A DNA stretch of 64,000 nt, from NCBI GenBank assembly GCA_033344735.1, contig JAWPMW010000001.1, forward strand, positions 558,001-622,000, given 5' to 3'. Shown in pieces: positions 17,264-24,881 of the stretch. A program made the position numbers and the translations under genes. Under the pieces are notes generated by a model. It ran no database searches, had not been told where the DNA came from, and saw nothing but the letters and a program-made list of their open reading frames with translations. Source of the DNA: Gammaproteobacteria bacterium. Its GTDB lineage: Bacteria; Pseudomonadota; Gammaproteobacteria; UBA4575. Position 1 is the first letter of the stretch. Each line of letters begins with the position of its first letter.

Positions 17264-17695
17264 AAAAGCCTCCTTCTGGCTATTGTTATCGGGTGGTAGT
17301 AGTTAATTGCCACCAGGGGCGCCTCAGCGAAGGAGTAAGCGGTTGATTCAGTTGACAATGGGTAGGAGCAAGGTATTCTTCCCGCTCCAAATCGAAAATT
17401 CCACATATTTAAATTGACGCTAAACATTGCTTCTGAAAGAGCATGTTATCGTCAAAACGTATGTGAAATGTCGAAAATGCAAAGCAGCAATAACATATTA
17501 AATAAACCAAACAGTTAGAAAAATATTGGTTATAATTCGCAGCTTCGTGCAACAGCTCAGAGCTAAATTGCTGGCTTTGCCTAAGTATATAAGTGTATTA
17601 AAAACAGGAAGTTACCAATACTTCCTAAAGTAACTAATCATGCAAAAAACTGATCTCATTCAGAGCATGTGGAACCAGTAACAAGTAAAAACCAC
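17264..17695. other. Right-end region of the island and restored junction
   Basis: 432 nt without a gene. It holds a TGGTAGTA copy (17294-17301), the attR core, and AT-rich host sequence leading to tRNA-Cys with a presumed tRNA promoter. Confidence 0.6.
17379..17389 (+). repeat. attR core
   Basis: TTCCCGCTCCA, an exact copy of the tRNA-Gly 3' end at 387-397, 116 bp outside the integrase start. Confidence 0.7.
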
Positions 17696-17769
17696 GGCGA
17701 GTTGGCAGAGTGGTGATGCAGAGGCCTGCAAAGCCTTGTACAGCGGTTCGATTCCGCTACTCGCCTCCA
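17696..17769 (+). tRNA. tRNA-Cys (anticodon GCA)
   Basis: Acceptor arms GGCGAGT and ACTCGCC, anticodon loop with GCA, T-arm GTTCGATTC, encoded CCA. It is second in the Gly-Cys-Leu series. Confidence 0.97.
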
Positions 17770-17807
17770 GTTACTTTGAAAGCAAAGTAATAACCGCAAT
17801 ACCCAAT

Positions 17808-17894
17808 GCCCGGGTGGCGGAATTGGTAGACGCAAGGGACTTAAAATCCCTCGCCTTCACGGGCGTGCCGGTTCGATTCCGGCCCCGGGCACCA
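17808..17894 (+). tRNA. tRNA-Leu (anticodon TAA)
   Basis: An 87-nt class II tRNA: acceptor GCCCGGG/CCCGGGC, anticodon loop CTTAAAA (TAA), a long variable arm, T-arm GGTTCGATTCC and encoded CCA. Confidence 0.97.
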
Positions 17895-17929
17895 TATTTA
17901 CAAGCGGATATTATTTGATGATTTACTAC

Positions 17930-18295
17930 TTAACTATCGAGTACTGTTCCGCAAGCGACTAGGCGAACTTCTGGCGGCGGTTTATCTGAAGGGGTGTCGT
18001 GATCAGGGTTTAGTAAGTGTAAAAATTCTTTTGCCTGTTTATATAATTTCTGATCATCGTAAATTTGCCTTGTTTCTGATTTTTTAGAATAGTCATTAAC
18101 TGTTTCTTGCGGTACTTCTATAACTACTGTCCTTGATTTCTTTCCTGAATATTTTGGATTATTAAGCTTCCATGATGCAGTAACAAGGAAATCATTGCTT
18201 TGACTGTTGGAAGTCAGTAATGCGTTTTCAGGAAATAATGGATGGAGAATGGTTAACCAACGAGAATGTATATTTTTGTCCATAGAGGGTCCCAT
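17930..18295 (-). CDS. Hypothetical protein
   Basis: A 121-residue soluble protein, unrecognised. It has a mixed alpha/beta start (SRWLTILHPLFPENALLTSN), a VVIEVPQ strand, then a charged helix and a Pro-rich tail. The start could be residue 1 or Met5; neither has a clear ribosome site. It lies convergent to tRNA-Leu, outside the island. Confidence 0.5.
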   Translation of the reverse strand: MGPSMDKNIHSRWLTILHPLFPENALLTSNSQSNDFLVTASWKLNNPKYSGKKSRTVVIEVPQETVNDYSKKSETRQIYDDQKLYKQAKEFLHLLNPDHDTPSDKPPPEVRLVACGTVLDS

Positions 18296-18441
18296 AAGAG
18301 CATTACATTATGTTCATTATCCGATATAAAAATAATACTTAATTGATTTAGAGCAATTACACTAAAATTTATGAAATAGAACTGCTGAATCATTATTAAA
18401 ACTATTATATGTTCCTATAAATATTATTATTTGAAGTTAAA

Positions 18442-18455
18442 TTGCTATATATCAA
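18442..18455 (+). promoter_or_regulatory. FNR box before the 76-residue gene
   Basis: TTGCTATATATCAA, one mismatch from TTGATNNNNATCAA, centred about 66 bp before the ATG at 18515. Confidence 0.6.
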
Positions 18456-18514
18456 TGTCGCTGACAAAGTATCTTGTTATAAAAGTAATAACGACATTGA
18501 TAAGAGGCACTTAT

Positions 18515-18745
18515 ATGTCTGACAATAAAATTGTATGTACCAAACCATATTTTACAATTAATACATCATGTGAATGTGCTGGTAAGACAAGTTTTAATCT
18601 GAATAACGCCAATAAAAGAAATAAAATAAAATTATATAAATTTAAAAGAGCGCCAGACCGCGATTACGTGGGAAAATATTGTCTTGTGGATTGGGTAGAC
18701 GATACTGCAATTATTGACTGCTCATTAATTCATGAATGGGATTAG
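18515..18745 (+). CDS. Small hypothetical protein, low-oxygen cluster
   Basis: A 76-residue basic protein. ATG at 18515 was chosen because AAGAGGC precedes it and an FNR box lies upstream; longer in-frame starts would cover that box. The sequence has two close Cys (CECAG) and a folded-looking C-terminal half ending VDWVDDTAIIDCSLIHEWD. Not recognised. Confidence 0.5.
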   Translation: MSDNKIVCTKPYFTINTSCECAGKTSFNLNNANKRNKIKLYKFKRAPDRDYVGKYCLVDWVDDTAIIDCSLIHEWD

Positions 18746-18794
18746 CAATTATCTTTAATAAATTTATATGCAGATAAAAAAGCTAAAATAAAAC

Positions 18795-19628
18795 TCAATT
18801 TGAAACAAATAATGGCATGGTTGAGTTTTCAATTAAATATTTAGTGGTGCCACCAAGTACAATTTCTTTAAATTTGGAATGTCCATAAGCACCCATTACA
18901 ATTAAGTCAGCATTATATTCTAATGCAGTTTCATAGATTGTATGTCCTGTTCCTTTTAACAATTTGTTAGGAGTGAATATCTCACAGTTAATAAAATGAT
19001 GTTTTAGGTGCCTTTGTAATTGTTCGCACCTTTTCATATTCTCTTTCTCCTTTTTTTCGCTCTTTGAAACATTTACAATTTGAATGTTTTCTGCTTGCCT
19101 TAAAATGGGGAGGGCATCATGAACGGCTCTGGTTGCTTCATGGCTTTCATTCCATGCAATAATTATTCTTTTAGGCAAGTTAAAAACTTTTTTTAAATCC
19201 GGTGTAATTAATAAAGGACGTCCTAGTCTCGTCGTGAAGTAATCACATAATTGATGTGATGTTTCTACACTGTAGTGAGAATATGTCGCTGGAGCAATTA
19301 CGAGATCATTGTAGCGTGCATTTTCAATAATAAAATTTAAGTCTAAGCCTTCTATAGTTTTCCATTCATGCTGTATATGATGGCTTTCTGCGATCTTGGT
19401 AAATGAATCTTCAAGTTCTTTAGCATGTTTATTTGCCCGATCGATTTGATCGGCAGCAGTATACGATGACGCATCCGGATACATGCCCCCATATATTGGA
19501 ATCACAGGGAATGGGATCATATGCACACCTGTTATGTGTGCATCAAATGATTCTGCATAACATAATGCTGTTTCAATTCTGAATGCATTGGAATCATTGG
19601 AATCACACAAAACAAGTATATCTTTCAT
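18795..19628 (-). CDS. Universal stress protein, tandem UspA domains
   Basis: A 277-residue protein with two Usp domains. The first begins MKDILVLCDSND; the second (about 150-277) carries the nucleotide-binding motif in its last third, MGAYGHSKFKEIVLGGTTKYL, the G-x2-G-x9-G(S/T) pattern. Tandem Usp proteins of this kind (UspE-like) are induced by low oxygen and stasis. It lies downstream of Hsp20 on the same strand but is separated from it by a terminator, so its expression may be partly independent. Confidence 0.85.
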   Translation of the reverse strand: MKDILVLCDSNDSNAFRIETALCYAESFDAHITGVHMIPFPVIPIYGGMYPDASSYTAADQIDRANKHAKELEDSFTKIAESHHIQHEWKTIEGLDLNFIIENARYNDLVIAPATYSHYSVETSHQLCDYFTTRLGRPLLITPDLKKVFNLPKRIIIAWNESHEATRAVHDALPILRQAENIQIVNVSKSEKKEKENMKRCEQLQRHLKHHFINCEIFTPNKLLKGTGHTIYETALEYNADLIVMGAYGHSKFKEIVLGGTTKYLIENSTMPLFVSN

Positions 19629-19656
19629 TGCGACACTCGCATTTGTTTGAATTTGA

Positions 19657-19695
19657 AAAAATGCTCTTCCTCAAGGCTATCCTGCTTTGAGGAAG
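19657..19695 (-). terminator. Intrinsic terminator between Hsp20 and Usp genes
   Basis: Arms CTTCCTCAA (19666-19674) and TTGAGGAAG (19687-19695); on the minus strand the stem is followed by GCATTTTTTC. It would end or attenuate Hsp20 transcripts before Usp. Confidence 0.65.
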
Positions 19696-19703
19696 ATGCA
19701 AGA

Positions 19704-20141
19704 TTACTTAACATTAACAGATATCTTTTTAGGTTTTGCAACTTCAGCTTTTCCAACCTTTATTTCTAAGACACCTTTATTTGAAGTTGCTGACACATTT
19801 TCTAAATCAGCTGTTTCAGGGAGACTGAATCTCCTATAAAAGCTACCATGTAAGCGTTCTACACGTGAATAGCCATCTTTTTCATCCTTTGATTCGCTTT
19901 CACGTTCACCTTTGACAGTTAAGTAGCCATTTTCCATGCTGACTTCTATATCTTCAGGGTCCACTCCAGGAACATCTGCTTCAATTAGAAAATGGTCTTC
20001 CTTTTCAGCGATATCAACTGCTGGCGTCCAATTGCCAGATGTTAAAGTATTATCATCATCCATTTCCATGTTGAAAAATCTGCTTAGATCTTTCATTTGA
20101 GGAAATGCATTAATGAATGGGTCTCTTGGTACAAGTTTCAT
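19704..20141 (-). CDS. Small heat-shock protein Hsp20
   Basis: A 145-residue alpha-crystallin-type chaperone. An N-terminal arm (MKLVPRDPF) is followed by the crystallin domain at about 38-135, with DIAEKEDHFLIEADVPGV, VSMENGYLTVKGERE and the family's closing NGVLEIK-like NKGVLEIKVGK. GGAGGTAA sits just before the ATG. It holds unfolding proteins in the cytoplasm. An FNR-like site lies 70-85 bp upstream and a CbpM-like gene diverges from it. Confidence 0.93.
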   Translation of the reverse strand: MKLVPRDPFINAFPQMKDLSRFFNMEMDDDNTLTSGNWTPAVDIAEKEDHFLIEADVPGVDPEDIEVSMENGYLTVKGERESESKDEKDGYSRVERLHGSFYRRFSLPETADLENVSATSNKGVLEIKVGKAEVAKPKKISVNVK

Positions 20142-20211
20142 TATTTACCTCCGTGCTGGTTAAAGAATATTAATAACAGTCGTTATTATCGAACTTCTAC
20201 GGCAGTAAATA

Positions 20212-20225
20212 TTGATAAAGGTCAA
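20212..20225 (-). promoter_or_regulatory. FNR box for hsp20
   Basis: TTGATAAAGGTCAA, one mismatch from consensus, 71-84 bp upstream of the Hsp20 ATG. Confidence 0.6.
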
Positions 20226-20268
20226 TTTATAATGTCATTTCCATATGGTTAAATAATTCATTATAGAA

Positions 20269-20282
20269 TTGATATAAATCAA
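20269..20282 (+). promoter_or_regulatory. FNR box (perfect) for the CbpM-like gene
   Basis: TTGATATAAATCAA matches both half-sites exactly, 72-85 bp upstream of the ATG at 20354. Confidence 0.75.
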
Positions 20283-20353
20283 AAAGAATTCTTATGCTAA
20301 ATATTATGCTAAGAACATCATTGACGAATCAAAGTCAAGAATGATAAATATTT

Positions 20354-20620
20354 ATGAACAGTAATATTATATATACATCAAATTCTATATGTTCATATTA
20401 CGGTATTAATAAAGATGTATTATCTGATATGGTCTTATGGGGTATTGCTTCACCATCTGGTTGCTCACCTGATACATGGTTTTTTAATCAAAGCGATTAC
20501 GATAAAATAGGTCGTGCATATAGATTTCACAGAGATTTGGAAATTAATATTCCTGGAGCTGCAATGATTTTAGAATTGTTGAGTGAACTAGATAAAGTAA
20601 GAATTGAAATTCATCAATAA
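20354..20620 (+). CDS. CbpM-like chaperone modulator (MerR-type fold)
   Basis: An 88-residue protein resembling CbpM, the modulator of the DnaJ-like co-chaperone CbpA: a Y-GI-x-x-x-L-x-x-MV-x-GI-x-P core, TWFFNQSDYDKI, RAYRFHRDLEINIPGAAMILELLSEL and a helical end. CbpM-type proteins bind a J-domain and reduce its activity. No cbpA gene is in the window. It is divergent from hsp20 with shared FNR sites, which fits a chaperone response to oxygen limitation. Confidence 0.7.
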   Translation: MNSNIIYTSNSICSYYGINKDVLSDMVLWGIASPSGCSPDTWFFNQSDYDKIGRAYRFHRDLEINIPGAAMILELLSELDKVRIEIHQ

Positions 20621-20679
20621 TTATCTGTTAAATTATATTTTTATTATTTTTCTCTTGAGTTATTCTCCTTTTAGGCCAT

Positions 20680-21429
20680 TTATTTTGCAATATTTTCGAG
20701 TCTTTCCATATCAACTACTCTAATGTGCCTGCCTTGAACTTCAATTAATCCTTGATCCTGAAAGCGTGTAAAAATTCTACTAATAGTTTCAACCGCTGCT
20801 GATAAATAATTACCAATGTCTTTTCTAGAAATATTTAATGTAATTTCACTATCAGAAAATTCATGTTGTGAATTTCTCTTTATCAATCTAAGTATAAAAG
20901 TAGCAAGCTTTTGTTCAGTGTTCTTTGTTCCTAACATAAGTGAGTGTTCTTCCTCTTCGATTATGCGGCTGCTCATGTGATTAAGCAGCCTTCTGTAAAG
21001 CTTAGGTGTTTGTGATGCAAGATTTAAATATTGTGCTAATGATATACTACAGAGAAAAGTAGTCTCTAATGCTTTTGATTCTGTAATATGTTTTTGTTTA
21101 TATAGACCTTCAAGTCCAATTACGTCACCTTGTATGGAAAAATTTAGTATTTGTTCTCGACCTTCTTCATCAATCAAGGTGTTTTTAAGAGAGCCACTTC
21201 GTATTATATAGATAGCATCAAACTTATCTCCAGACTTGTACAAAAATTCACCGCGCTGAAGTTTTTTGGAATGCTTGGCGATAGAATTAAACTCCAATAA
21301 TTCATCGTCATTTAATTCACCTGATAAGCAGTTTTTATGTTGCAGACATCCATTACAATTAAGAGTTTTAATTGTAGACACAGATGTTGATTTACTGTCT
21401 GAGCATTTATATGAACTAGCAATAGTCAT
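20680..21429 (-). CDS. fnr: FNR/ANR-family oxygen-sensing regulator
   Basis: A 249-residue Crp/Fnr protein. ATG at 21429 was chosen because GAGGGA lies upstream; a TTG at 21459 is possible. The [4Fe-4S] ligands of FNR are present: Cys25, Cys28 and Cys34 in NCNGCLQHKNC, and Cys127 in TTFLCSIS. A cNMP-type beta barrel, dimer helix and HTH follow. The recognition helix reads AVETISRIF, with the Glu-Ser-Arg that reads TTGAT half-sites in FNR. It lies amid seven FNR boxes and is the likely regulator of this cluster. Confidence 0.9.
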   Translation of the reverse strand: MTIASSYKCSDSKSTSVSTIKTLNCNGCLQHKNCLSGELNDDELLEFNSIAKHSKKLQRGEFLYKSGDKFDAIYIIRSGSLKNTLIDEEGREQILNFSIQGDVIGLEGLYKQKHITESKALETTFLCSISLAQYLNLASQTPKLYRRLLNHMSSRIIEEEEHSLMLGTKNTEQKLATFILRLIKRNSQHEFSDSEITLNISRKDIGNYLSAAVETISRIFTRFQDQGLIEVQGRHIRVVDMERLENIAK

Positions 21430-21517
21430 TTGATGAATTCCCTCGCTAAATATGGCCAATTCCTACTTATATTGTGTCACGTATGAGAAATTTCAATTTA
21501 TAAAGTCATATTATTAC

Positions 21518-21531
21518 TTGATATATATCAA
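21518..21531. promoter_or_regulatory. FNR box (perfect) between fnr and DUF3096 genes
   Basis: TTGATATATATCAA. It sits between divergent genes and could drive the membrane protein and autoregulate fnr. Confidence 0.72.
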
Positions 21532-21588
21532 TTTCGATAAAATAATTTGTGTTAATTTTAGGAAAATTAAATGAAAGAACTAATGTAA

Positions 21589-21774
21589 ATGCTAGCAGGA
21601 ATCATTTTATTAATATCTGGAATACTCATAGCGTTATATCCACCTTTATTATCGTTAATTGTCGCTTCGTTGCTTATCACCAGTGGGGTCATAACGTTAA
21701 TAATTGCATTTCAAAATCGACGATTGCCACAAGAACTTCAAAATCCAATACTAAGAATATTCTTCAGAATATAA
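21589..21774 (+). CDS. DUF3096-type small membrane protein
   Basis: A 61-residue protein with two membrane helices (about 2-20 and 22-43): LAGIILLISGILIALYPP is the DUF3096 start. A short polar tail follows. Function unknown. It lies about 60 bp after a perfect FNR box, so expression under low oxygen is likely. Confidence 0.7.
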   Translation: MLAGIILLISGILIALYPPLLSLIVASLLITSGVITLIIAFQNRRLPQELQNPILRIFFRI

Positions 21775-21831
21775 AATAATCGATACAAAGATTAAGTACA
21801 TATAATACTCTGTAAAGAAATCTATACTTAA

Positions 21832-21845
21832 TTGATGCATATCAA
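21832..21845 (+). promoter_or_regulatory. FNR box (perfect) for the 31-residue gene
   Basis: TTGATGCATATCAA, 74-87 bp before the ATG at 21919. Confidence 0.72.
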
Positions 21846-21918
21846 TTCAATAAAATATAAGTATTTATATAATAGTAAGCATGTCGTTATTAGTCATACT
21901 AGTCGCGAGGTGATACTG

Positions 21919-22014
21919 ATGTTTCGTAATATAAAACAAGATATTATTGTATGGACACTTATGGTTATTTTATTCATTGCTTTGGCTCTCATGTCACAAG
22001 TCGTTAGTGGCTAA
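21919..22014 (+). CDS. 31-residue membrane microprotein
   Basis: MFRNIKQDIIVWTLMVILFI continues for 11 residues to a stop: a short basic N-terminus and one membrane helix (about 9-28). GCGAGGTGATACTG precedes the ATG, giving a plausible ribosome site, and a perfect FNR box lies upstream. Single-helix proteins of this size often stabilise membrane complexes. The partner is unknown. Confidence 0.6.
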   Translation: MFRNIKQDIIVWTLMVILFIALALMSQVVSG

Positions 22015-22198
22015 AATCTACTATACTTAATTAAGTGGTCCTGAGGTTATCATATCTTTCTAATTTTGAGGTTATACAAAACTAATCTCAGAATTTATAT
22101 ACTTCATCAAGCATCACTGCTTTGGCTTTAAATTAAATCTAATAAATACAAATTATTTCTAATAAAATTATTCGCTAGTCGAATCTTGTAAATAAATG

Positions 22199-22237
22199 TT
22201 GATTGATATCAATCGTATCTCAATCGATATATGTCAA
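22199..22237 (+). promoter_or_regulatory. Tandem FNR boxes before the coiled-coil gene
   Basis: A perfect TTGATTGATATCAA (22199-22212) and a weaker TCGATATATGTCAA (22224-22237), 41-79 bp before the ATG at 22278. Confidence 0.7.
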
Positions 22238-22277
22238 TATAAATGTGCATTACAAACTTTACTCAAGAGAGTCGGCT

Positions 22278-22508
22278 ATGTTCGCAAATTATGAGGAATT
22301 AGAGAAGTTAAAAATAAGCAAAAAAAAATTAGAAAGTAAAATTCAAGCTATAGAAGATGATCTAAGAAAAGGCTTGAATAGACGTGGACATGAACAGGCG
22401 ATTCAACTGGAAAATTATGAGGTTTTATTAGAGTTGCTCAGAGTGACTGAAAACAATTTGCACGATGTTAACAGGAAAATTTATCAATTAGAGAATGCGG
22501 TCAGTTAA
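22278..22508 (+). CDS. Small coiled-coil protein
   Basis: A 76-residue, almost wholly helical protein: heptad-like YEELEKLKISKKKLESKIQ, then a basic turn (RKGLNRRGHEQ) and a second helix to the end, so it probably folds as a helical hairpin. ATG at 22278 follows AAGAGAGTCGG; a longer in-frame start would cross the FNR boxes. Unrecognised; low-oxygen induction is inferred. Confidence 0.55.
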   Translation: MFANYEELEKLKISKKKLESKIQAIEDDLRKGLNRRGHEQAIQLENYEVLLELLRVTENNLHDVNRKIYQLENAVS

Positions 22509-22576
22509 TGACTGCAAAATTTAGAATGCTACAGTTAATCTGCAGATTCTATATCAGTATTGATTGGAGGTAGGTA

Positions 22577-22900
22577 ATGACGGTTTCTCAGAAAGAACAT
22601 TTAATAGAACAAAGAGTATTAGAATACGAGTCTAAATTAAAACACATTGATGAACTGATAAATCATGCAGAAACACAGGTAAAGTCATGTGACGTTCCTA
22701 GTCATGTTGAAGATGAACTTACAATGATCAAGTCCATGCGCGATCAGCTAGCAGACAAGCATGAATATATTGATGAGTTATCTTCCTCTAACTGGCAAAG
22801 TGAAACAATAGAGCACGCAGGTCCTATGGCAATATGGGATACTGTTGCTCAAAAAATTGAGATGCTTATAGAGAAATTTGATTCTCAACATAAAAACTAA
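22577..22900 (+). CDS. Coiled-coil protein of unknown function
   Basis: A 107-residue acidic helical protein after a good ribosome site (GGAGGTAGGTA). It has three predicted helices: about 4-33, 45-70 and 83-104. Not recognised. It lies 68 bp after the previous coiled-coil gene, and both may be read from the tandem FNR promoter. Confidence 0.6.
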   Translation: MTVSQKEHLIEQRVLEYESKLKHIDELINHAETQVKSCDVPSHVEDELTMIKSMRDQLADKHEYIDELSSSNWQSETIEHAGPMAIWDTVAQKIEMLIEKFDSQHKN

Positions 22901-22926
22901 GCTGCCGCTATTCGGCAAAGATCGTA

Positions 22927-23040
22927 CTATTCTACATTGTTAATGGTTGTAGGCTCTTCCGTAGAAGGGCTAAATCCACGCGCACGTAATATTGATATCA
23001 CTTCATCAGTAATATCTGTTGAAGGGTCAAACCAATGTGA
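22927..23040 (-). pseudogene. Possible gene remnant (C-terminal fragment)
   Basis: The minus strand has a 37-codon open stretch with sensible composition (SHWFDPSTDITDEVISILRA, then RGFSPSTEE and a short tail) but no ATG start and a stop immediately upstream. It may be a leftover of a decayed gene. I do not recognise it. Confidence 0.25.
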
Positions 23041-23116
23041 CTAAACTACTCAAACATAATGCAATAATGGCGTTTTGATAAAATTATTTTAAAAATAATC
23101 TATAAAACAGGAAATT

Positions 23117-23989
23117 ATGCAAGCAGATTTACTTACAAAAGTAATTCTTCCCATCGCTCTCTTTTGTATTATGTTTGGGATTGGTATTTCTTTAAAGCCT
23201 ATAGATTTTAAAAATATTATTAAGTCGCCAAAAGTCGTGGCAATTGGTCTTTGTGCGCAAATACTGTTGCTTCCAATAATTGCTTTTATCATTGCTATTA
23301 CATTTACGCTTTCTCCAGAAATTTCTGTGGGCTTGATAATCATTGCTTTAGCACCTGGCGGTGCCACATCAAATATGTTTGTTTATTTGTCTAAGGGCGA
23401 TGTGTCTTTATCGATTACCTTGACTGCTATAGCAAGTTTAATCACACCTTTCAGTATTCCTATTTTTGCTGATGTTAGTATGAATTATTTTATGGGAAGC
23501 AATACAGCTTTTAGTTTACCTATTGCTACAACAATTGTGCAATTATTCGTGATCACTGTAATTCCTGTTGTTTTAGGCATGCTTGTTTTGTCTTATTGGA
23601 AAAATTTAGCAAGAAAAATAGAGCCTATATTTAAATGGCTGTCTATTTTATTTTTGATATTTATTATTGCTTTAATTGTTGTGAAAAATGCAGGCAATAT
23701 GGCGAGCTTTTTTGCTCAGGCAGGATTAGCAACTATAGTTCTTAATGTGATTGCATTGTTGGTGGGGTATCAACTTGCTAAATTCGCAAAGCTTTCTCAT
23801 CCTCAGTCTATCACTATTGGTTTTGAAGTTGGCATTCAGAATGGAACCTTGGCTTTAGTCGTTGCGGGTACCTTAATAGGTAATAACGTTATGATGATTC
23901 CCGCTGTGACTTATTCATTAATTATGTTTTTCAGTGGGAGCATATTTGGTTGGTTGATGAATAAGCAACTTTCCAAACAGGAGTCCTAG
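23117..23989 (+). CDS. BASS-family (bile acid:sodium symporter-like) transporter
   Basis: A 290-residue membrane protein of about nine to ten helices. Family marks: LFCIMFGIGISLKPIDF near the start, LAPGGATSNMFVYLSKGDVSLS (about 86-107) with the sodium-site region, and GFEVGIQNGTLALVV (about 235-249), the crossing helix motif. AGGAAATT precedes the ATG. Bacterial members take up small organic acids, pantoate or osmolytes with sodium; the substrate here is unknown. Confidence 0.88.
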   Translation: MQADLLTKVILPIALFCIMFGIGISLKPIDFKNIIKSPKVVAIGLCAQILLLPIIAFIIAITFTLSPEISVGLIIIALAPGGATSNMFVYLSKGDVSLSITLTAIASLITPFSIPIFADVSMNYFMGSNTAFSLPIATTIVQLFVITVIPVVLGMLVLSYWKNLARKIEPIFKWLSILFLIFIIALIVVKNAGNMASFFAQAGLATIVLNVIALLVGYQLAKFAKLSHPQSITIGFEVGIQNGTLALVVAGTLIGNNVMMIPAVTYSLIMFFSGSIFGWLMNKQLSKQES

Positions 23990-24076
23990 TATTTAATCAA
24001 AGTATCACTTCTCTAGTTCGAATGATCACCGTGTGAGAAAAATCTGCAATTCCTGCTAATCTACATATACATCTAA

Positions 24077-24090
24077 TTGACCTATATCAA
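24077..24090 (+). promoter_or_regulatory. FNR box for the hemerythrin gene
   Basis: TTGACCTATATCAA, one mismatch, 56-69 bp before the ATG. Confidence 0.6.
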
Positions 24091-24145
24091 TGTATAAAAT
24101 TCTTTAAGTATTAAATTAGAATGGATTGAATGAGTTTAAAGAAGC

Positions 24146-24691
24146 ATGAATAATTTATTAGATAAATTGCATAAGGATCATATAAATTTCATTAAACTGT
24201 TTGCGTTTATTGAGTTACAACTTGAACGCATTAAGAATTGTGAAGTAGTAGATTTTGAAACAATTCTAACTTCGATCAAGTACATGAAAGATTATTCTGA
24301 TGAGATCCACCATCCACTTGAAAATATTATTTTTAAATACTTTCTTGATCATTATGATGCAGAGCGGGATGTAATTACCCAGTTAATGGGTGAACATGAA
24401 AATATGCCACTTTTGACAGAAAAACTTATAAATATGTTGCAATGCGTCATAATCGAGATGCCTATTAAAAGAGATGAATTTTGTGATGATTTGTCAAACT
24501 ATATTTGTATTCAAAAAGAACATATGAACTATGAAGAGTCTAGTATCTATCCAGCTCTATATGCACATTTAAACGACAATGACTGGCAATCATTGAAGAG
24601 TGAAGTAGATGATGTCAACGACCCATTATTCGAAATCCCAAGAAATGAGAGTTATCAATTACTGTTTAATAAAATTACATCATCTATATAG
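24146..24691 (+). CDS. Hemerythrin (HHE)-domain protein
   Basis: A 181-residue four-helix protein with di-iron ligands in the expected order: His12 (KDHINF), His55/56 with Glu59 (HHPLEN), His84 (EHENM), and His126 with Glu130 (KEHMNYEES). HHE proteins bind oxygen or nitric oxide or repair iron-sulfur clusters. The FNR box upstream fits oxygen or NO handling as the cell becomes anaerobic. Confidence 0.85.
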   Translation: MNNLLDKLHKDHINFIKLFAFIELQLERIKNCEVVDFETILTSIKYMKDYSDEIHHPLENIIFKYFLDHYDAERDVITQLMGEHENMPLLTEKLINMLQCVIIEMPIKRDEFCDDLSNYICIQKEHMNYEESSIYPALYAHLNDNDWQSLKSEVDDVNDPLFEIPRNESYQLLFNKITSSI

Positions 24692-24881
24692 TAGAGGTGA
24701 TTATGAAGATGATCTGGTTAGATTAGACTGCGCTCCAAAACTCCATTCTTATCAATTTTACTGAAAAAAACAAAATTGGCTGAAAGCACGTAGTTTAGAT
24801 AATATGGCTATTACCAAAGAATAATCGATCTGATTAATCTGCATGGTAATAGTCATCTTCACCAAATTGGAGCATTGAGCA

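Larger units (their letters stand above)
387..17389. mobile_element. Integrative genomic island in tRNA-Gly
   Basis: The element is bounded by an 11-bp direct repeat, with a RepA-like ATPase inside the left end and a tyrosine recombinase inside the right end pointing inward. It separates tRNA-Gly from tRNA-Cys and tRNA-Leu, which lie together after pgsA in E. coli. The integrase and ATPase are visibly richer in G+C than the AT-rich cargo, so core and cargo probably have different histories. There are no conjugation, capsid or packaging genes; it may be a satellite-like or mobilisable element, or one using only its own replication and excision. Cargo looks like defence, export and secreted proteins. 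Confidence 0.82.
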
